Positions 8,045 through 16,220 of a stretch of 34,764 bases of DNA are shown here, piece after piece. The notes under the pieces were generated by a model that worked only from the letters and a program-made list of their open reading frames with translations, was not told the origin of the DNA and made no database searches. The DNA lies in contig CASFWX010000022.1 in NCBI GenBank assembly GCA_949298545.1, positions 1 through 34,764 of the forward strand, in the 5' to 3' direction. How positions within the stretch are numbered: position 1 is the first letter of the stretch; each line of letters starts with the position of its first letter. A program made the translations under genes and the position numbers. This stretch comes from an uncultured Verrucomicrobiota bacterium (lineage in GTDB: Bacteria; Verrucomicrobiota; Verrucomicrobiia; Opitutales; Intestinicryptomonadaceae).

Positions 8045-8818
8045 TTGAAAATAAACAATCTTGAAACATTCAAGGAAACGATATCCAAGCGCATGGCGCT
8101 CGGGACGTGCATATCGTTTCACGATGCGAGCGTAAGTGAAATAGCGGCTGATTCCGGCTTCGACTTCTGCTGGATAGACATGGAGCACGGGGTTATGAAC
8201 GACACGGATCTCATGTACCATATCATGGCCTTGCGCGGAACTGGCTGCGCTGCGTTCGTCCGCGTAGCAGACAACTCGCATACGCGGATAAAAAAGGTGA
8301 TAGATCTGGCTCCCGCCGGAATAATAGTGCCGATGGTAAACAGCGCCGAAGACGCCGAAAGAATGGTAAGCGCCTGCCGATACCCGATGGACGGCGGAAG
8401 CAGAGGGTTCGGCCCGCGCCGCGCGACGGGATACGGAAGCATGTCCACGCCGGAATTCTTGGAAATATCAAAAAGCGAGCCTTGGATAATTCCGCAAATA
8501 GAGCATATCGAAGCAGTAAAAAACCTCGATGAAATCCTTTCCGTCAAGGGAATAGACAGCATATGCATAGGTCCTTTTGACCTCTCCTGCTCGATGGGCA
8601 AGCCCGGCATGCTGGACGATCCAGAAGTAAAATCTGTGCTTGATGAAATATGCCGCAAGACCCGCGAGCGCGGAATTGTCGTCGGGGCATACGGCGGAGC
8701 CGCATACCAGACATGGAAGGCGAGGGGAGCAAACTGGATATCTATTACCGACGACGAAGGCGCTCTTGCGAGAAATTACCGCGCGATGCTCGCGGAGGCT
8801 TCAAAAGTCAACGCCTAA
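8045..8818 (+). CDS. HpcH/HpaI-family class II aldolase
   Basis: The product is a metal-dependent aldolase of the HpcH/HpaI (2,4-dihydroxyhept-2-enedioate aldolase / rhamnonate aldolase) family, which splits 4-hydroxy-2-keto acids to pyruvate and an aldehyde. Visible active-site residues are DMEHG (His48, general base), FVRV (Arg73, substrate carboxylate), IPQIEH (Glu153) and IGPFDLS (Asp179), the last two binding the metal. The 257-residue length is normal. Translation starts at a TTG at 8045, supported by GGAG nine bases upstream. It follows the BASS transporter by 23 bases, so the two likely share a transcript and act on one pathway. Exact substrate is unknown. A GC-rich inverted repeat follows the gene. 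Confidence 0.9.
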   Translation: MKINNLETFKETISKRMALGTCISFHDASVSEIAADSGFDFCWIDMEHGVMNDTDLMYHIMALRGTGCAAFVRVADNSHTRIKKVIDLAPAGIIVPMVNSAEDAERMVSACRYPMDGGSRGFGPRRATGYGSMSTPEFLEISKSEPWIIPQIEHIEAVKNLDEILSVKGIDSICIGPFDLSCSMGKPGMLDDPEVKSVLDEICRKTRERGIVVGAYGGAAYQTWKARGANWISITDDEGALARNYRAMLAEASKVNA

Positions 8819-8840
8819 AATTCTGGAGTTTCCAGCATCA

Positions 8841-8882
8841 CAGGCGCGCCAGGGGCATCCATGCTTCGGGCGCGCCTGTATA
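8841..8882 (+). terminator. GC-rich hairpin, probable terminator between convergent genes
   Basis: CAGGCGCGCC (8841-8850) pairs with GGCGCGCCTG (8869-8878). The loop can itself pair GCAT with ATGC. Only a short T-rich stretch (TATATTTG) follows, so its efficiency is uncertain. It lies after the aldolase gene and before the end of the convergent gene. Confidence 0.5.
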
Positions 8883-8994
8883 TTTGCGCACAAACACAAG
8901 ATCCCATCGGAAAGTGCGCATTTTAATCTGCCCGCAGTTTATTCCAACTTTCTGCATCAAAGCGCTATCCGCTCTATCATGGAGTTGCCCGTTC

Positions 8995-10515
8995 TCAATA
9001 TCCGGAGAGCCCCGCAAGTTTTAAGGAGGCTCTCGCATAGCTTGCAAGCGGCCCCGCTTGGCAAGAAACCTCCGAAAGTTTTGCAAGTTCCGATAAACAG
9101 CGGACGCGCACTCCGCGCGAGGCCAGATACACAGCCGCTTGAGCAGCCTCTCCGAGGTATGAAGGCAAAAGTTCGTCGTTGAAAATAACCGGCCTCATCA
9201 GGGACGCGAGCGGAGAATCCGCTGAGTTTACCGAGTAGAGCCCGCCGCTCGTTTCAAATTTATCAAACCAATCTTCAAGCGTGTCGCGCGCGGAAATAAT
9301 CCAGGATTCTTTAGATGTTGCCAAATGCATGTCCACAAACGCCGATGCCGCAAGCGCATATTCAAAAGACGATCCTTGAGAATCCTTATTCGAATCGGCC
9401 AGCGCTGGCAATTCCGAGCGCGAACGCAAAATCCCCTCCAAACCTCTCGCGCATTTAGTTGCCGCCAAAAGGTAAGAATACTTTCGAGTCCTCATAAATT
9501 CGCGCGTCAGAAACGATACCGCCAATGCGCTGTCCCGCAGGCGGGCTACCCCTTCGGCGTCGCGCAAAAATCCCCCTTTCGAAAGTTTTTTTTCAATGCG
9601 CGATGCAAAAGCGTCCAGAGGCTGCAAAACCTCTCTGCCGCAACCGGCATATGCCAATTCCGAAAGCGCGCGCGCAAACAGCAAGCGCGAAGTCAAAGTC
9701 TCAGATTTTGCCTCGAGCCTGCTCGCCAAAGTCAGAGCCGCCATATCCGCATTGTGGCGCGAGATCGGGGACGGCTCCAAGCGCTCCAAACGGGCTGCCA
9801 GCCTCGCATTGGAGGAAAGCAGACCTGCCGGCGCGCGCACAGCAGATAGAGATGAAAAATCCGAATATAGGGATATGCATTCCGAAGCCGCCATGTGCCT
9901 TGCCCAAAGGCCTGGCGACAAAGACCTCAATGTCGAGACTCTCCCCGAAACTCTTTCAACTGCCGATTCCGCCCCCCTGCGAAGTTCGGAACGAGAATCT
10001 CCGTATTTTCGCGCAACCGCCGCCAGCACGGAAGATAGCGGAGGCTTGGAAGGATCTTTCCAATACGAATCAGAAAATAAAAACAATGGAGACATTCTCG
10101 GCGACAATACCCCCATCTTTACGCGCGACTTCCCGCCCCCGAACATGAAGAACAGGTTGTCCAATACGCAATAGTCGCCCGGCCAAGCCGCGAAATCCAC
10201 AGGCACTTCTATGTAATGGCGCTCCAATACGCCTTCCAGCCCGTCGTCTCCCGGCGGAATCGGGCATCTCGAATCCCTGAAAAACACGAGTCTCCCCTCG
10301 CTGCGGGCAAGCGACTCTAGATCCCTTCCCCATTCGGCCTTTTTCGGCGAAGGCGCAAAAACTCCCCGCGAACTTATTTTATCCGCATCCTCGAAATGCC
10401 TAAATATTGCCACACACGCAAAGACAACGCTCAAGAGGGCGAATACCCACACTAGGACTTTACGCAATTTTTCCACTTGCACTTTTGACATTTCTTTTCG
10501 CGAAAAGTGCCGCAT
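8995..10515 (-). CDS. Membrane-anchored, diverged YyaL/DUF255-like protein
   Basis: The 506-residue protein has one N-terminal membrane segment (about 19-38) and then an outward-facing body. Residues about 70-165 resemble the DUF255 thioredoxin-like domain of YyaL/SPATA20 proteins: RLVFFRDSRCPI, then HYIEVPVDFAAWPGDYC, then a SPLFLF strand. The usual CxxC is not present; RCPIP is what stands in its place. The C-terminal 250 residues follow the alpha/alpha barrel part of the same family, with AASAFVDMHLATSKESWI and a later GGLYSVNSADSPL. The protein therefore looks like a secreted or membrane-tethered, shortened relative with a degenerate thioredoxin site. Family assignment is from remembered pattern and is moderate. 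The start could instead be the ATG of MSKVQVEK eight codons in. It follows rsmE by 48 bases on the same strand. Confidence 0.6.
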   Translation of the reverse strand: MRHFSRKEMSKVQVEKLRKVLVWVFALLSVVFACVAIFRHFEDADKISSRGVFAPSPKKAEWGRDLESLARSEGRLVFFRDSRCPIPPGDDGLEGVLERHYIEVPVDFAAWPGDYCVLDNLFFMFGGGKSRVKMGVLSPRMSPLFLFSDSYWKDPSKPPLSSVLAAVARKYGDSRSELRRGAESAVERVSGRVSTLRSLSPGLWARHMAASECISLYSDFSSLSAVRAPAGLLSSNARLAARLERLEPSPISRHNADMAALTLASRLEAKSETLTSRLLFARALSELAYAGCGREVLQPLDAFASRIEKKLSKGGFLRDAEGVARLRDSALAVSFLTREFMRTRKYSYLLAATKCARGLEGILRSRSELPALADSNKDSQGSSFEYALAASAFVDMHLATSKESWIISARDTLEDWFDKFETSGGLYSVNSADSPLASLMRPVIFNDELLPSYLGEAAQAAVYLASRGVRVRCLSELAKLSEVSCQAGPLASYARASLKLAGLSGY

Positions 10516-10563
10516 TTTTTAACCCTGCATGCAACAAGCCGAAGCCAGCGGGCGGAAAAGAAA

Positions 10564-11328
10564 TCAGTCGCGCATGCCGGACGACAGAAACGACTTCACC
10601 GACGACAAGATAAAAATTGCAGCCGTCTCGCTCCTCATCACGTTTGTTCCCAAAGATGCCGCAACAAACCCGGCGGACTCGGCAGCGGCGTATTCGTCCG
10701 GAGTCATATCCCCTTCAGGCCCGACGAGCGCGCAAATCCGTTTTGCACAGCGGTTTTCAAGCAGTATGTCCAAGAGCGGGCGCGTACCGGACCTCAAGCT
10801 CGCAACAATTTTAAGGTCGAAACCCGACAAATGCCCCGTGATAAAATCCGAAAAATCCATCGGCTTCGACACCGAAAATTCAGAGAAATTTGCAGATTGC
10901 TTTACGGCCTCTACCACCTTTAAACGCCATTTGGCAAGCTTGCGCTCCGCGTCGGATTCTGAAATTCTGACCTCGCTGCGAGCCGACATGAGGGGAATGA
11001 CCCCGGAAGCCCCGATTTCAACAGAGCGCCGTATTATGTCGTCAAACGCCTTGCCCTTTGGGAGACACTGCGCCAGGAACACTTTTTTGTCCGAAACTTC
11101 GGGCGGCCTCCGCCTTATGACTTTCAAGCGCGCCCCTTTGGAGGACGGAGAACAAAGCACGCATTCAAATATGTCACCCTCAAGATTGAAAGCCTCCACC
11201 TCGTCTCCCGCGCGCGCGCGCAAGGAACCGCAAAGATGGCGGCTCTCCTCCTCCGACAGCACAAACTCGCAACCCTCGCGCGCGTCGCTGAAATTGTCCG
11301 CATCGCAATACGCCCTAAATCCTGACAT
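10564..11328 (-). CDS. rsmE: 16S rRNA (uracil-1498-N3)-methyltransferase
   Basis: RsmE methylates U1498 of 16S rRNA with S-adenosylmethionine in the 30S subunit. The N-terminal PUA-like part (to about 72) contains SEEESRHLCGSLRARAGDEV. The C-terminal SPOUT domain shows GPEGDMTPDE (203 onward) and LGTNVMRSETA (226-236), the knotted cofactor-binding loops. LPKGKAFDDIIRRSVEIG and EAVKQS are further family marks. At 254 residues it has normal length. The start at 11328 has no Shine-Dalgarno site. It is divergent from coaC with only 45 bases between them, so promoters must overlap. It is followed on the same strand by the YyaL-like gene. Confidence 0.94.
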   Translation of the reverse strand: MSGFRAYCDADNFSDAREGCEFVLSEEESRHLCGSLRARAGDEVEAFNLEGDIFECVLCSPSSKGARLKVIRRRPPEVSDKKVFLAQCLPKGKAFDDIIRRSVEIGASGVIPLMSARSEVRISESDAERKLAKWRLKVVEAVKQSANFSEFSVSKPMDFSDFITGHLSGFDLKIVASLRSGTRPLLDILLENRCAKRICALVGPEGDMTPDEYAAAESAGFVAASLGTNVMRSETAAIFILSSVKSFLSSGMRD

Positions 11329-11373
11329 GCAAATCAGCTTGCACTTTTTAGTGGTTTTGTAAAAATTTTTTTT

Positions 11374-11949
11374 ATGACAAACGAAAATGGAAGGAAGCGA
11401 GAAAAAATTGGAACCGTTGCGCTCGGGGTCTGCAGCTCGATAGCGGTATATAAGGCTGCCGAACTCGCCTCTTCCATGGCAAAACTCGGGCTATCGGTGA
11501 AAACCGTCATGACCGAGCACGCCGCGCGCCTCATTAGCCCGCGAATTTTCCAAACCCTAACGCGCAACCCGGTATGCGTGTCCATGTGGAGTGAAATCGG
11601 CGACTGGAAACCCGAACACATATCTCTGGCCGAAGAATCCGACATTCTCGTAGTGGCGCCCGCCACGGCAAATGCAATCGCAAATTTCGCCGGCGGATGC
11701 GCGCCGGATTTTCTATCCACACTATATCTGGCGTTTTCGCCCGCAAAAGTGCTCATAGCTCCAGCAATGAACTCCTCCATGTGGAAAAATCCTTCGGTAA
11801 TGCGAAACGTCGACACACTCAAGCGCGACGGCGCCAATTTCATAGGGCCGGATAGCGGAAAGCTCGCTTGCGGAACCGAGGGCATAGGTAGACTTGCGGA
11901 AGTCGGCGACATTCTCCAAGCCGCGCTGAAAGTTTTGGAGGCGAAATAA
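11374..11949 (+). CDS. coaC: Phosphopantothenoylcysteine decarboxylase (stand-alone CoaC)
   Basis: The flavoprotein decarboxylates phosphopantothenoylcysteine in coenzyme A synthesis. It belongs to the HFCD family, with LGVCSSIAVYKAAEL at the flavin phosphate site, the active-site His82 in EHISLAEE, the PAMNSSMW substrate-clamp motif (130-137) and Cys166 in GKLACGTEG on the substrate flap. Most bacteria fuse this to CoaB; here the frame ends after 191 residues and no CoaB synthetase domain follows. The next gene starts on the stop codon (TAATG), encoding a uracil-DNA glycosylase instead. CoaB must lie elsewhere. A related decarboxylase of peptide-lantibiotic type is unlikely, because no such pathway is nearby. 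Confidence 0.9.
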   Translation: MTNENGRKREKIGTVALGVCSSIAVYKAAELASSMAKLGLSVKTVMTEHAARLISPRIFQTLTRNPVCVSMWSEIGDWKPEHISLAEESDILVVAPATANAIANFAGGCAPDFLSTLYLAFSPAKVLIAPAMNSSMWKNPSVMRNVDTLKRDGANFIGPDSGKLACGTEGIGRLAEVGDILQAALKVLEAK

Positions 11950-12962
11950 TGCGGGAAATATTGGAGAGCATAGCGAGGGAGTTTGCGCGCATGGCCGCCG
12001 AGGGAGAAGATCTCGTGCCTCTCACAGACGAATCCGTATTAGCCCTGAAAAATCTCGCAAGGCTGTCCGCTATCGACTCCGCGGGCTCTCCAAGCGGAGA
12101 GCGCCGCAAGGCGGAAGCCGCCAACCATCAAGTTTCACCCCCTCCGCAAACCCGAAAGAAAACAACTCCTCCCGACGACCCGCCTGTCGAGGAAATAAAC
12201 TTCGTGAAGAGAATAGATATCCCATCGGACGACGGATTTAAAGAACAAGCATCAAAGGTAAGAATTGTGAAAAAGCCTTCACAAGATTTTAGCATAGCCC
12301 CAATTCCCGATCCCAAGCCGTTTCAACTGCCCGAAGGAGACAAGGCAACGCGCTGGGAATTCCTCAAAAACCTCGTCCTTTCGGACCCGGTGTGCAGCGA
12401 GCATCTCAAACCGGGGAAAAAAGTGGTTTTCGGAACCGGCAATTTGAACGCCCAAATCTTCTTCTGCGGAGAGGCTCCCGGAGCGGACGAGGAAATACAG
12501 GGGGAACCGTTCGTCGGCAAGGCGGGACAGCTCCTGACAAAGATTATAGCCGCCATGGGGCTCGAAAGAAGGGACGTATATATAGGAAACATAATGAACT
12601 GGCGCCCGGAACTGCCTACTTCCAAGGGGAATCGCCCTCCGACAGAAATTGAAATGGCATATTGCCTGCCGTATCTGCTCGCCCAAATTGACATAGTCAA
12701 ACCCAAGGTAATTGTCGCCCTTGGAAACACAGCCGTAACAGGGCTTCTTGGACCCGATCCTACCCGCCGCATGGGAAAAGTCCGCGGGACTTGGCGGAAA
12801 TTTCACGACGCAGACTTAATGATAACATACCATCCGTCTTTCCTGCTTCAATATGCGAGCAATTCTATGAAAAGGCTCGTTTGGGAAGATATGATGGCGG
12901 TTATGGAGCGCGTTGGCATGGAGATTTCACCAAAACAGCGCTCGTACTTTCAACACGGCTAA
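11949..12962 (+). CDS. Uracil-DNA glycosylase, family 4-like, without the full Fe-S cysteine set
   Basis: The enzyme removes uracil from DNA. Residues about 135-337 form the glycosylase domain, with motif A GEAPGADEEIQGEPFVG (174-190), AGQLLTKIIAAMG, and motif B TYHPSFLL (294-301). Family 4 enzymes normally bind a [4Fe-4S] cluster with four Cys. Here the first pair is only VCSEH (Cys149, no CxxC), the third position is Trp218 in NIMNWRPE, and only Cys239 (AYCLPYL) matches. Cluster binding is therefore doubtful. Residues 1-130 are an extra, mostly low-complexity N-terminal extension rich in charged residues and Pro. The start overlaps the coaC stop by one base, so translation is probably coupled. 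Confidence 0.88.
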   Translation: MREILESIAREFARMAAEGEDLVPLTDESVLALKNLARLSAIDSAGSPSGERRKAEAANHQVSPPPQTRKKTTPPDDPPVEEINFVKRIDIPSDDGFKEQASKVRIVKKPSQDFSIAPIPDPKPFQLPEGDKATRWEFLKNLVLSDPVCSEHLKPGKKVVFGTGNLNAQIFFCGEAPGADEEIQGEPFVGKAGQLLTKIIAAMGLERRDVYIGNIMNWRPELPTSKGNRPPTEIEMAYCLPYLLAQIDIVKPKVIVALGNTAVTGLLGPDPTRRMGKVRGTWRKFHDADLMITYHPSFLLQYASNSMKRLVWEDMMAVMERVGMEISPKQRSYFQHG

Positions 12963-13112
12963 TGGCGCACCGACAATCAACCGGCCTACCTATCGCCAAT
13001 ATTCACCTTGTCTACATTCCCGCAGGTCCAGTTTTATAGGGAACCATGCATTTTTATCCCCCCCACCGCGAAGGCCGAAAAACGATTCTGCCGCACGCTA
13101 TGCTCAATACCC

Positions 13113-13130
13113 AAAAGCCCCGCCGCTTTT
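13113..13130. terminator. Weak hairpin between convergent genes
   Basis: AAAAGC (13113-13118) pairs with GCTTTT (13125-13130) around CCCGCC. It abuts the rlmN stop codon and could end transcripts from either side, but the stem is short. Confidence 0.3.
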
Positions 13131-14188
13131 CAAATCCCCCGAAGATTCGCGGCATCTCGGCTTTTTAACGCGAGCTGACCGCATGCGGCGCTTATATCCG
13201 AACCCTTTTCACGGCGCATCGTGAAGGAAACCCTTTCGGATTTTAAAATCTCGGCAAATGCTTTTCTCCTGGCGGAATCACTGCGCGCCCACCCGAGCCC
13301 TTCCACCTTGTTATAAGGTATCAGATTGACATGCGCGTGGAGTTCGCGCGCTATAGAAGCGAGGGCCCGCGCCTGCTCGAAGGTATCGTTTACGTTTTTT
13401 ATCAGTATGTATTCAAGGGTAATCATGCGCCCGCAGACAGCAGAAAATTTCTTTGCGGCGGCAACGAGCGACGATATGGGAAATTTTTTATTTATCGGCA
13501 TTATGAGCCCGCGCACGGAATCCGTCGCCCCATGCAGGCTTATGGCGAGCCTGAAAGGAAATTTTTCCTCGGCAAGCCTCTCGATTTTATCAGCGAGTCC
13601 GCAAGTCGAAACCGTTATGCGGCGCGCTCCGAAAGCAAATTTACCAGGCGCATTTATAACCTTCAAGGCGGACATGAGATTGTCGTAATTTGCCAATGGT
13701 TCCCCCATTCCCATAACTACGACATTTCCGATTTCCGACGCGAACGGTAAAAATTGCGATAAAATCTCTGACGCTTCGAGATTGCGCACAAACCCCATCA
13801 TTCCAGAGGCGCAAAATCTGCATCCGGACGCGCAGCCCACTTGCGTGCTTACGCAAAGCGTTCCCCGCTCACCGCCATCCCCGCAGGGCGCCTTTATTAG
13901 GACAGACTCAACCAACATTCCGTCCCGCATGCGAAACAGATATTTTTTTGTATCGTCGCCAGATTCTGAAATACCCGCTATTTCGGCAGACGAAAATTCG
14001 TACTTTTGTGATAAGAAGTCCCGCATCGCGCGCGGAAGAATCAACATGCGATCCGGATCAAAAATTCCGCGCTTGTAAACCGCCTCCAGCACCTGCCCGA
14101 GGCGATACTTTTCAAACCCGGCGGATTCAAAATCTGATTTAAGGCTGTCGTGTCCGGCGAAGAAAAAGTTTTGCTTAGAAGCGCTCAT
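13130..14188 (-). CDS. rlmN: Dual-specificity RNA methyltransferase (23S rRNA A2503)
   Basis: RlmN is a radical SAM enzyme that adds a C2-methyl group to A2503 of 23S rRNA and A37 of some tRNAs. The radical SAM cluster motif CASGCRFC (Cys119, 123, 126) is intact, preceded by GTLCVSTQVG. VVMGMGEPLANYDN binds the cofactor, RRITVSTCG is the next conserved strand, and the C-terminal SAACGQLA holds the methyl-carrying Cys336. Cfr-type resistance enzymes share the fold, but the sequence and length (352) fit RlmN. Its start codon lies within the 3' end of the upstream lipoprotein gene, overlapping it by 14 bases, which suggests coupled translation. Confidence 0.95.
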   Translation of the reverse strand: MSASKQNFFFAGHDSLKSDFESAGFEKYRLGQVLEAVYKRGIFDPDRMLILPRAMRDFLSQKYEFSSAEIAGISESGDDTKKYLFRMRDGMLVESVLIKAPCGDGGERGTLCVSTQVGCASGCRFCASGMMGFVRNLEASEILSQFLPFASEIGNVVVMGMGEPLANYDNLMSALKVINAPGKFAFGARRITVSTCGLADKIERLAEEKFPFRLAISLHGATDSVRGLIMPINKKFPISSLVAAAKKFSAVCGRMITLEYILIKNVNDTFEQARALASIARELHAHVNLIPYNKVEGLGWARSDSARRKAFAEILKSERVSFTMRREKGSDISAACGQLALKSRDAANLRGI

Positions 14189-14396
14189 TCGACATCGGAC
14201 GCCAAGTGTCGGAATCGACAGAGCGATTCTTATCGCTCACCTTTTTTATATAGGAATCCGCGCTCGTTGTCTCGCCTGTAAACACAGAACCTATCGGAGT
14301 CTCCTTCGCATCTTCGCCCACGTTTTTAAAGGCATTGCAAGAGGCGAACAGAACAACCGATACTACCGCAACAGATACTTGGCATATTTTTTTCAT
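14175..14396 (-). CDS. Small lipoprotein
   Basis: The 73-residue product begins MKKICQVSVAVVSVVLFASC, a short basic start, a hydrophobic core and a lipobox (LFASC), so Cys20 should be lipidated and the protein membrane-attached. The mature part is about 54 residues, polar and without recognisable domain. The frame is open further upstream, but the ATG at 14396 gives the clean signal peptide and is preferred. The gene ends 14 bases inside rlmN, in another frame, so the two are cotranscribed. A small hypothetical gene precedes it by 26 bases. Function is unknown. Confidence 0.7.
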   Translation of the reverse strand: MKKICQVSVAVVSVVLFASCNAFKNVGEDAKETPIGSVFTGETTSADSYIKKVSDKNRSVDSDTWRPMSNERF

Positions 14397-14422
14397 AATC
14401 TTATTCGATAAAATATAAAATT

Positions 14423-14671
14423 TTAATCTTCGAAGAGAAATTTTGAATCTATAATCAATCGGCCGTCGTATGACCATTTCGCTATTTTCTCGCCGTCGGA
14501 TTTTAAAATTTTTATTCTTTCAAAGCGAATTTTTCTATTCCCATCGCTGTCGATGGAAACATCGGCATAGCGAGTCTTTACTTTAGACGGATCTGAAAGG
14601 CTTTGAAGAGCTTTTAATAATTGCGACAGTGAAGGCGCATGTTTTATATGTGCGTGCCCGCTTTCTGACAT
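14423..14671 (-). CDS. Small hypothetical protein
   Basis: An 82-residue frame starts at the ATG of MSESGHAHIK (a TTG seven codons earlier is possible). The middle is rich in Ser, Lys and Asp, and the C-terminal half has alternating hydrophobic and charged residues (RKIRFERIKILK) that suggest beta strands. There is no signal peptide and no recognised family. Support is the position: 26 bases before the lipoprotein gene, on the same strand, with an upstream region and hairpin of its own. Confidence 0.5.
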   Translation of the reverse strand: MSESGHAHIKHAPSLSQLLKALQSLSDPSKVKTRYADVSIDSDGNRKIRFERIKILKSDGEKIAKWSYDGRLIIDSKFLFED

Positions 14672-14731
14672 GCCGATATATATCTCATTCAAACTCTAAA
14701 ATTTCAAGCCTTATTATCTGCGCAAAACATA

Positions 14732-14760
14732 AAAGCCCCTCCACCCGAACCGCCGGGAGG
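14732..14760 (-). terminator. Possible leader hairpin or attenuator
   Basis: On the minus strand CCTCC (complement 14756-14760) can pair with GGAGG (complement 14738-14742), followed by GGGCTTTTATG. It lies about 65 bases before the small hypothetical gene, too far from the sialidase-like gene to be its main terminator. The stem is short, so this is tentative. Confidence 0.25.
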
Positions 14761-14898
14761 ATATTCGCAGTCTGCTTTCATTCCTTAAACCCTTTTGGCG
14801 CCTTTCATATTTCTACTTATACCGCAAATTAAGGCGGCGAGAATACGCAACCCGGGATCATCCATTTCCCGCAAATTTGGCTACAGCTAAAGGCAAAT

Positions 14899-14929
14899 AA
14901 AAAATCCGCGCTTTAAACGCGGATTTTTT
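14899..14929. terminator. Bidirectional intrinsic terminator
   Basis: TCCGCG (14905-14910) pairs with CGCGGA (14918-14923), extended by A-run/T-run pairing on both sides. It lies just after the stop of the minus-strand sialidase-like gene at 14962. Confidence 0.88.
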
Positions 14930-14961
14930 ATATTTTTTAAATCAGCAACAAATTCCGCCGG

Positions 14962-16197
14962 CTAATTCAAGTGCGGGGAATTCATGTCGCGCTCCCGGAA
15001 TTTCTCGATTCTATGGAATGTTATAAAATTCGAGTCGTGGTTGTTGTGGGCTTTTGAAATTCCGTCGTAAAGGGCGGTGCGGCAAAGGAATATTATGTCG
15101 TCGCCGTCGAAGAGCCAATCCACGTACTGAAAGCCATCGTGAACTACATCGTCGCGCTGCAGGAGAACAGAATTTATCTCCCATTTCTTCAGATCCGAAG
15201 ACGATGTCAGCGCGAGAGTGTTGCGCGTGCTGCCGGCGCTACCCTTGGCGCGATACTCTTCGGGAATCCAATTTACGAGCGCCCAATACTTCTTGGAGAC
15301 CGGATCGTAGCGCGGAATAAACTTCTTTGAAGAACCCTCGATGTTTGCCGCTCTGTTCGGCTTGAAATCAAGCTTCTTGCCGTCCTTGGAAACTTTCAAT
15401 AGGAACGCGATGTTGTCGCAATTTCCCTGGACGCGGAGCATGTCGTAAATATCGCCCTTGGGATCCTGCACGGCATTTCCTTCAAGCCATGTCCAATGGG
15501 CGTACGATGATTTCTCCTTGGGAAATTCTATGACATTGGTGTAAGTCCAGCTGTCTGCATCGAGCAGATCGGCATTCTCGTCTGCCGACATCATGAAAGC
15601 CCCAAATACTCCCCACTTTTTATTGTACGAAGTTTCCATGGCCCTCCAAATTCTGCCGTTTGCGAAAAGGACCGCCGTCGACGAGGTGTGGTATCCCGTC
15701 TTGGGATCGAGAATGTCCTTGGCGGGAGGATTGTGGTAGCGGGCGGGTTTGAGCAATCCGCTTTTTGAGTCTTTGGGTTCTGTCCATGTGTGTCCCCCGT
15801 CGGTGGATTTGCGTATAATGAGGCTGTCGTACTCGTTTAAAACGCTCATTATGTATAACGCACCCTTATGGTAAAAAAGCCCGCCCCAGAACTGTTGGAA
15901 CTCGGCTATTTTCTTCCATGTTTTTCCCTTGTCCTTGGATTCATATACATGGGTGTGAGCGTTGCGCATAGCGTCGGCAGCAGGACCGAAATAGTCGTGG
16001 CTGGCTATGTACGTTCCGTTCGGGAGCACGCATAATGACGGCGTTCCCAAGTATTTTTTCGTGGCGGCGGGCGAATGCGCCACGACGCTTCCGGGAACGT
16101 CGCTGGCATCATATTTTGCATCGCTTTCATGCAGCCCGAAAGCCGCACTACAGAATGCGATCAAAAGCGCCGAAGCTAAGGTATTTTTATATTTCAT
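14962..16197 (-). CDS. Secreted sialidase-fold (BNR/Asp-box) protein, one module
   Basis: The 411-residue product has a signal peptide (about residues 1-21) and a six-bladed propeller-type sequence with Asp boxes SKDKGKTW (87-94) and STDGGHTW (131-138). Residues matching the sialidase active site are Glu239 (WLEGN), Arg255 (DMLRV), Arg325 (STRNTLAL) and Tyr358 (FQYVDW). The first sialidase Arg, in the usual RIP motif, is replaced: the segment reads YLGTPSLC (Gly51-Thr52). The protein is probably a glycoside hydrolase outside the cytoplasm, but true sialidase activity is doubtful because that Arg normally grips the sialic acid carboxylate. It is second in an operon after a two-module relative, 23 bases apart, and is followed by a strong terminator. 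Confidence 0.83.
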   Translation of the reverse strand: MKYKNTLASALLIAFCSAAFGLHESDAKYDASDVPGSVVAHSPAATKKYLGTPSLCVLPNGTYIASHDYFGPAADAMRNAHTHVYESKDKGKTWKKIAEFQQFWGGLFYHKGALYIMSVLNEYDSLIIRKSTDGGHTWTEPKDSKSGLLKPARYHNPPAKDILDPKTGYHTSSTAVLFANGRIWRAMETSYNKKWGVFGAFMMSADENADLLDADSWTYTNVIEFPKEKSSYAHWTWLEGNAVQDPKGDIYDMLRVQGNCDNIAFLLKVSKDGKKLDFKPNRAANIEGSSKKFIPRYDPVSKKYWALVNWIPEEYRAKGSAGSTRNTLALTSSSDLKKWEINSVLLQRDDVVHDGFQYVDWLFDGDDIIFLCRTALYDGISKAHNNHDSNFITFHRIEKFRERDMNSPHLN

Positions 16198-16220
16198 ATT
16201 ATGTATTGTTGGTTATTTGT

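Noticed and set aside
11334..11912. 192-codon open frame antisense to coaC
   Set aside because: coaC has all its catalytic residues; the opposite frame has no recognisable sequence.
14693..14898. Structured RNA gene (tmRNA, SRP RNA or RNase P) in the intergenic region
   Set aside because: A GC-rich hairpin exists, but none of the conserved cores of these RNAs was found.
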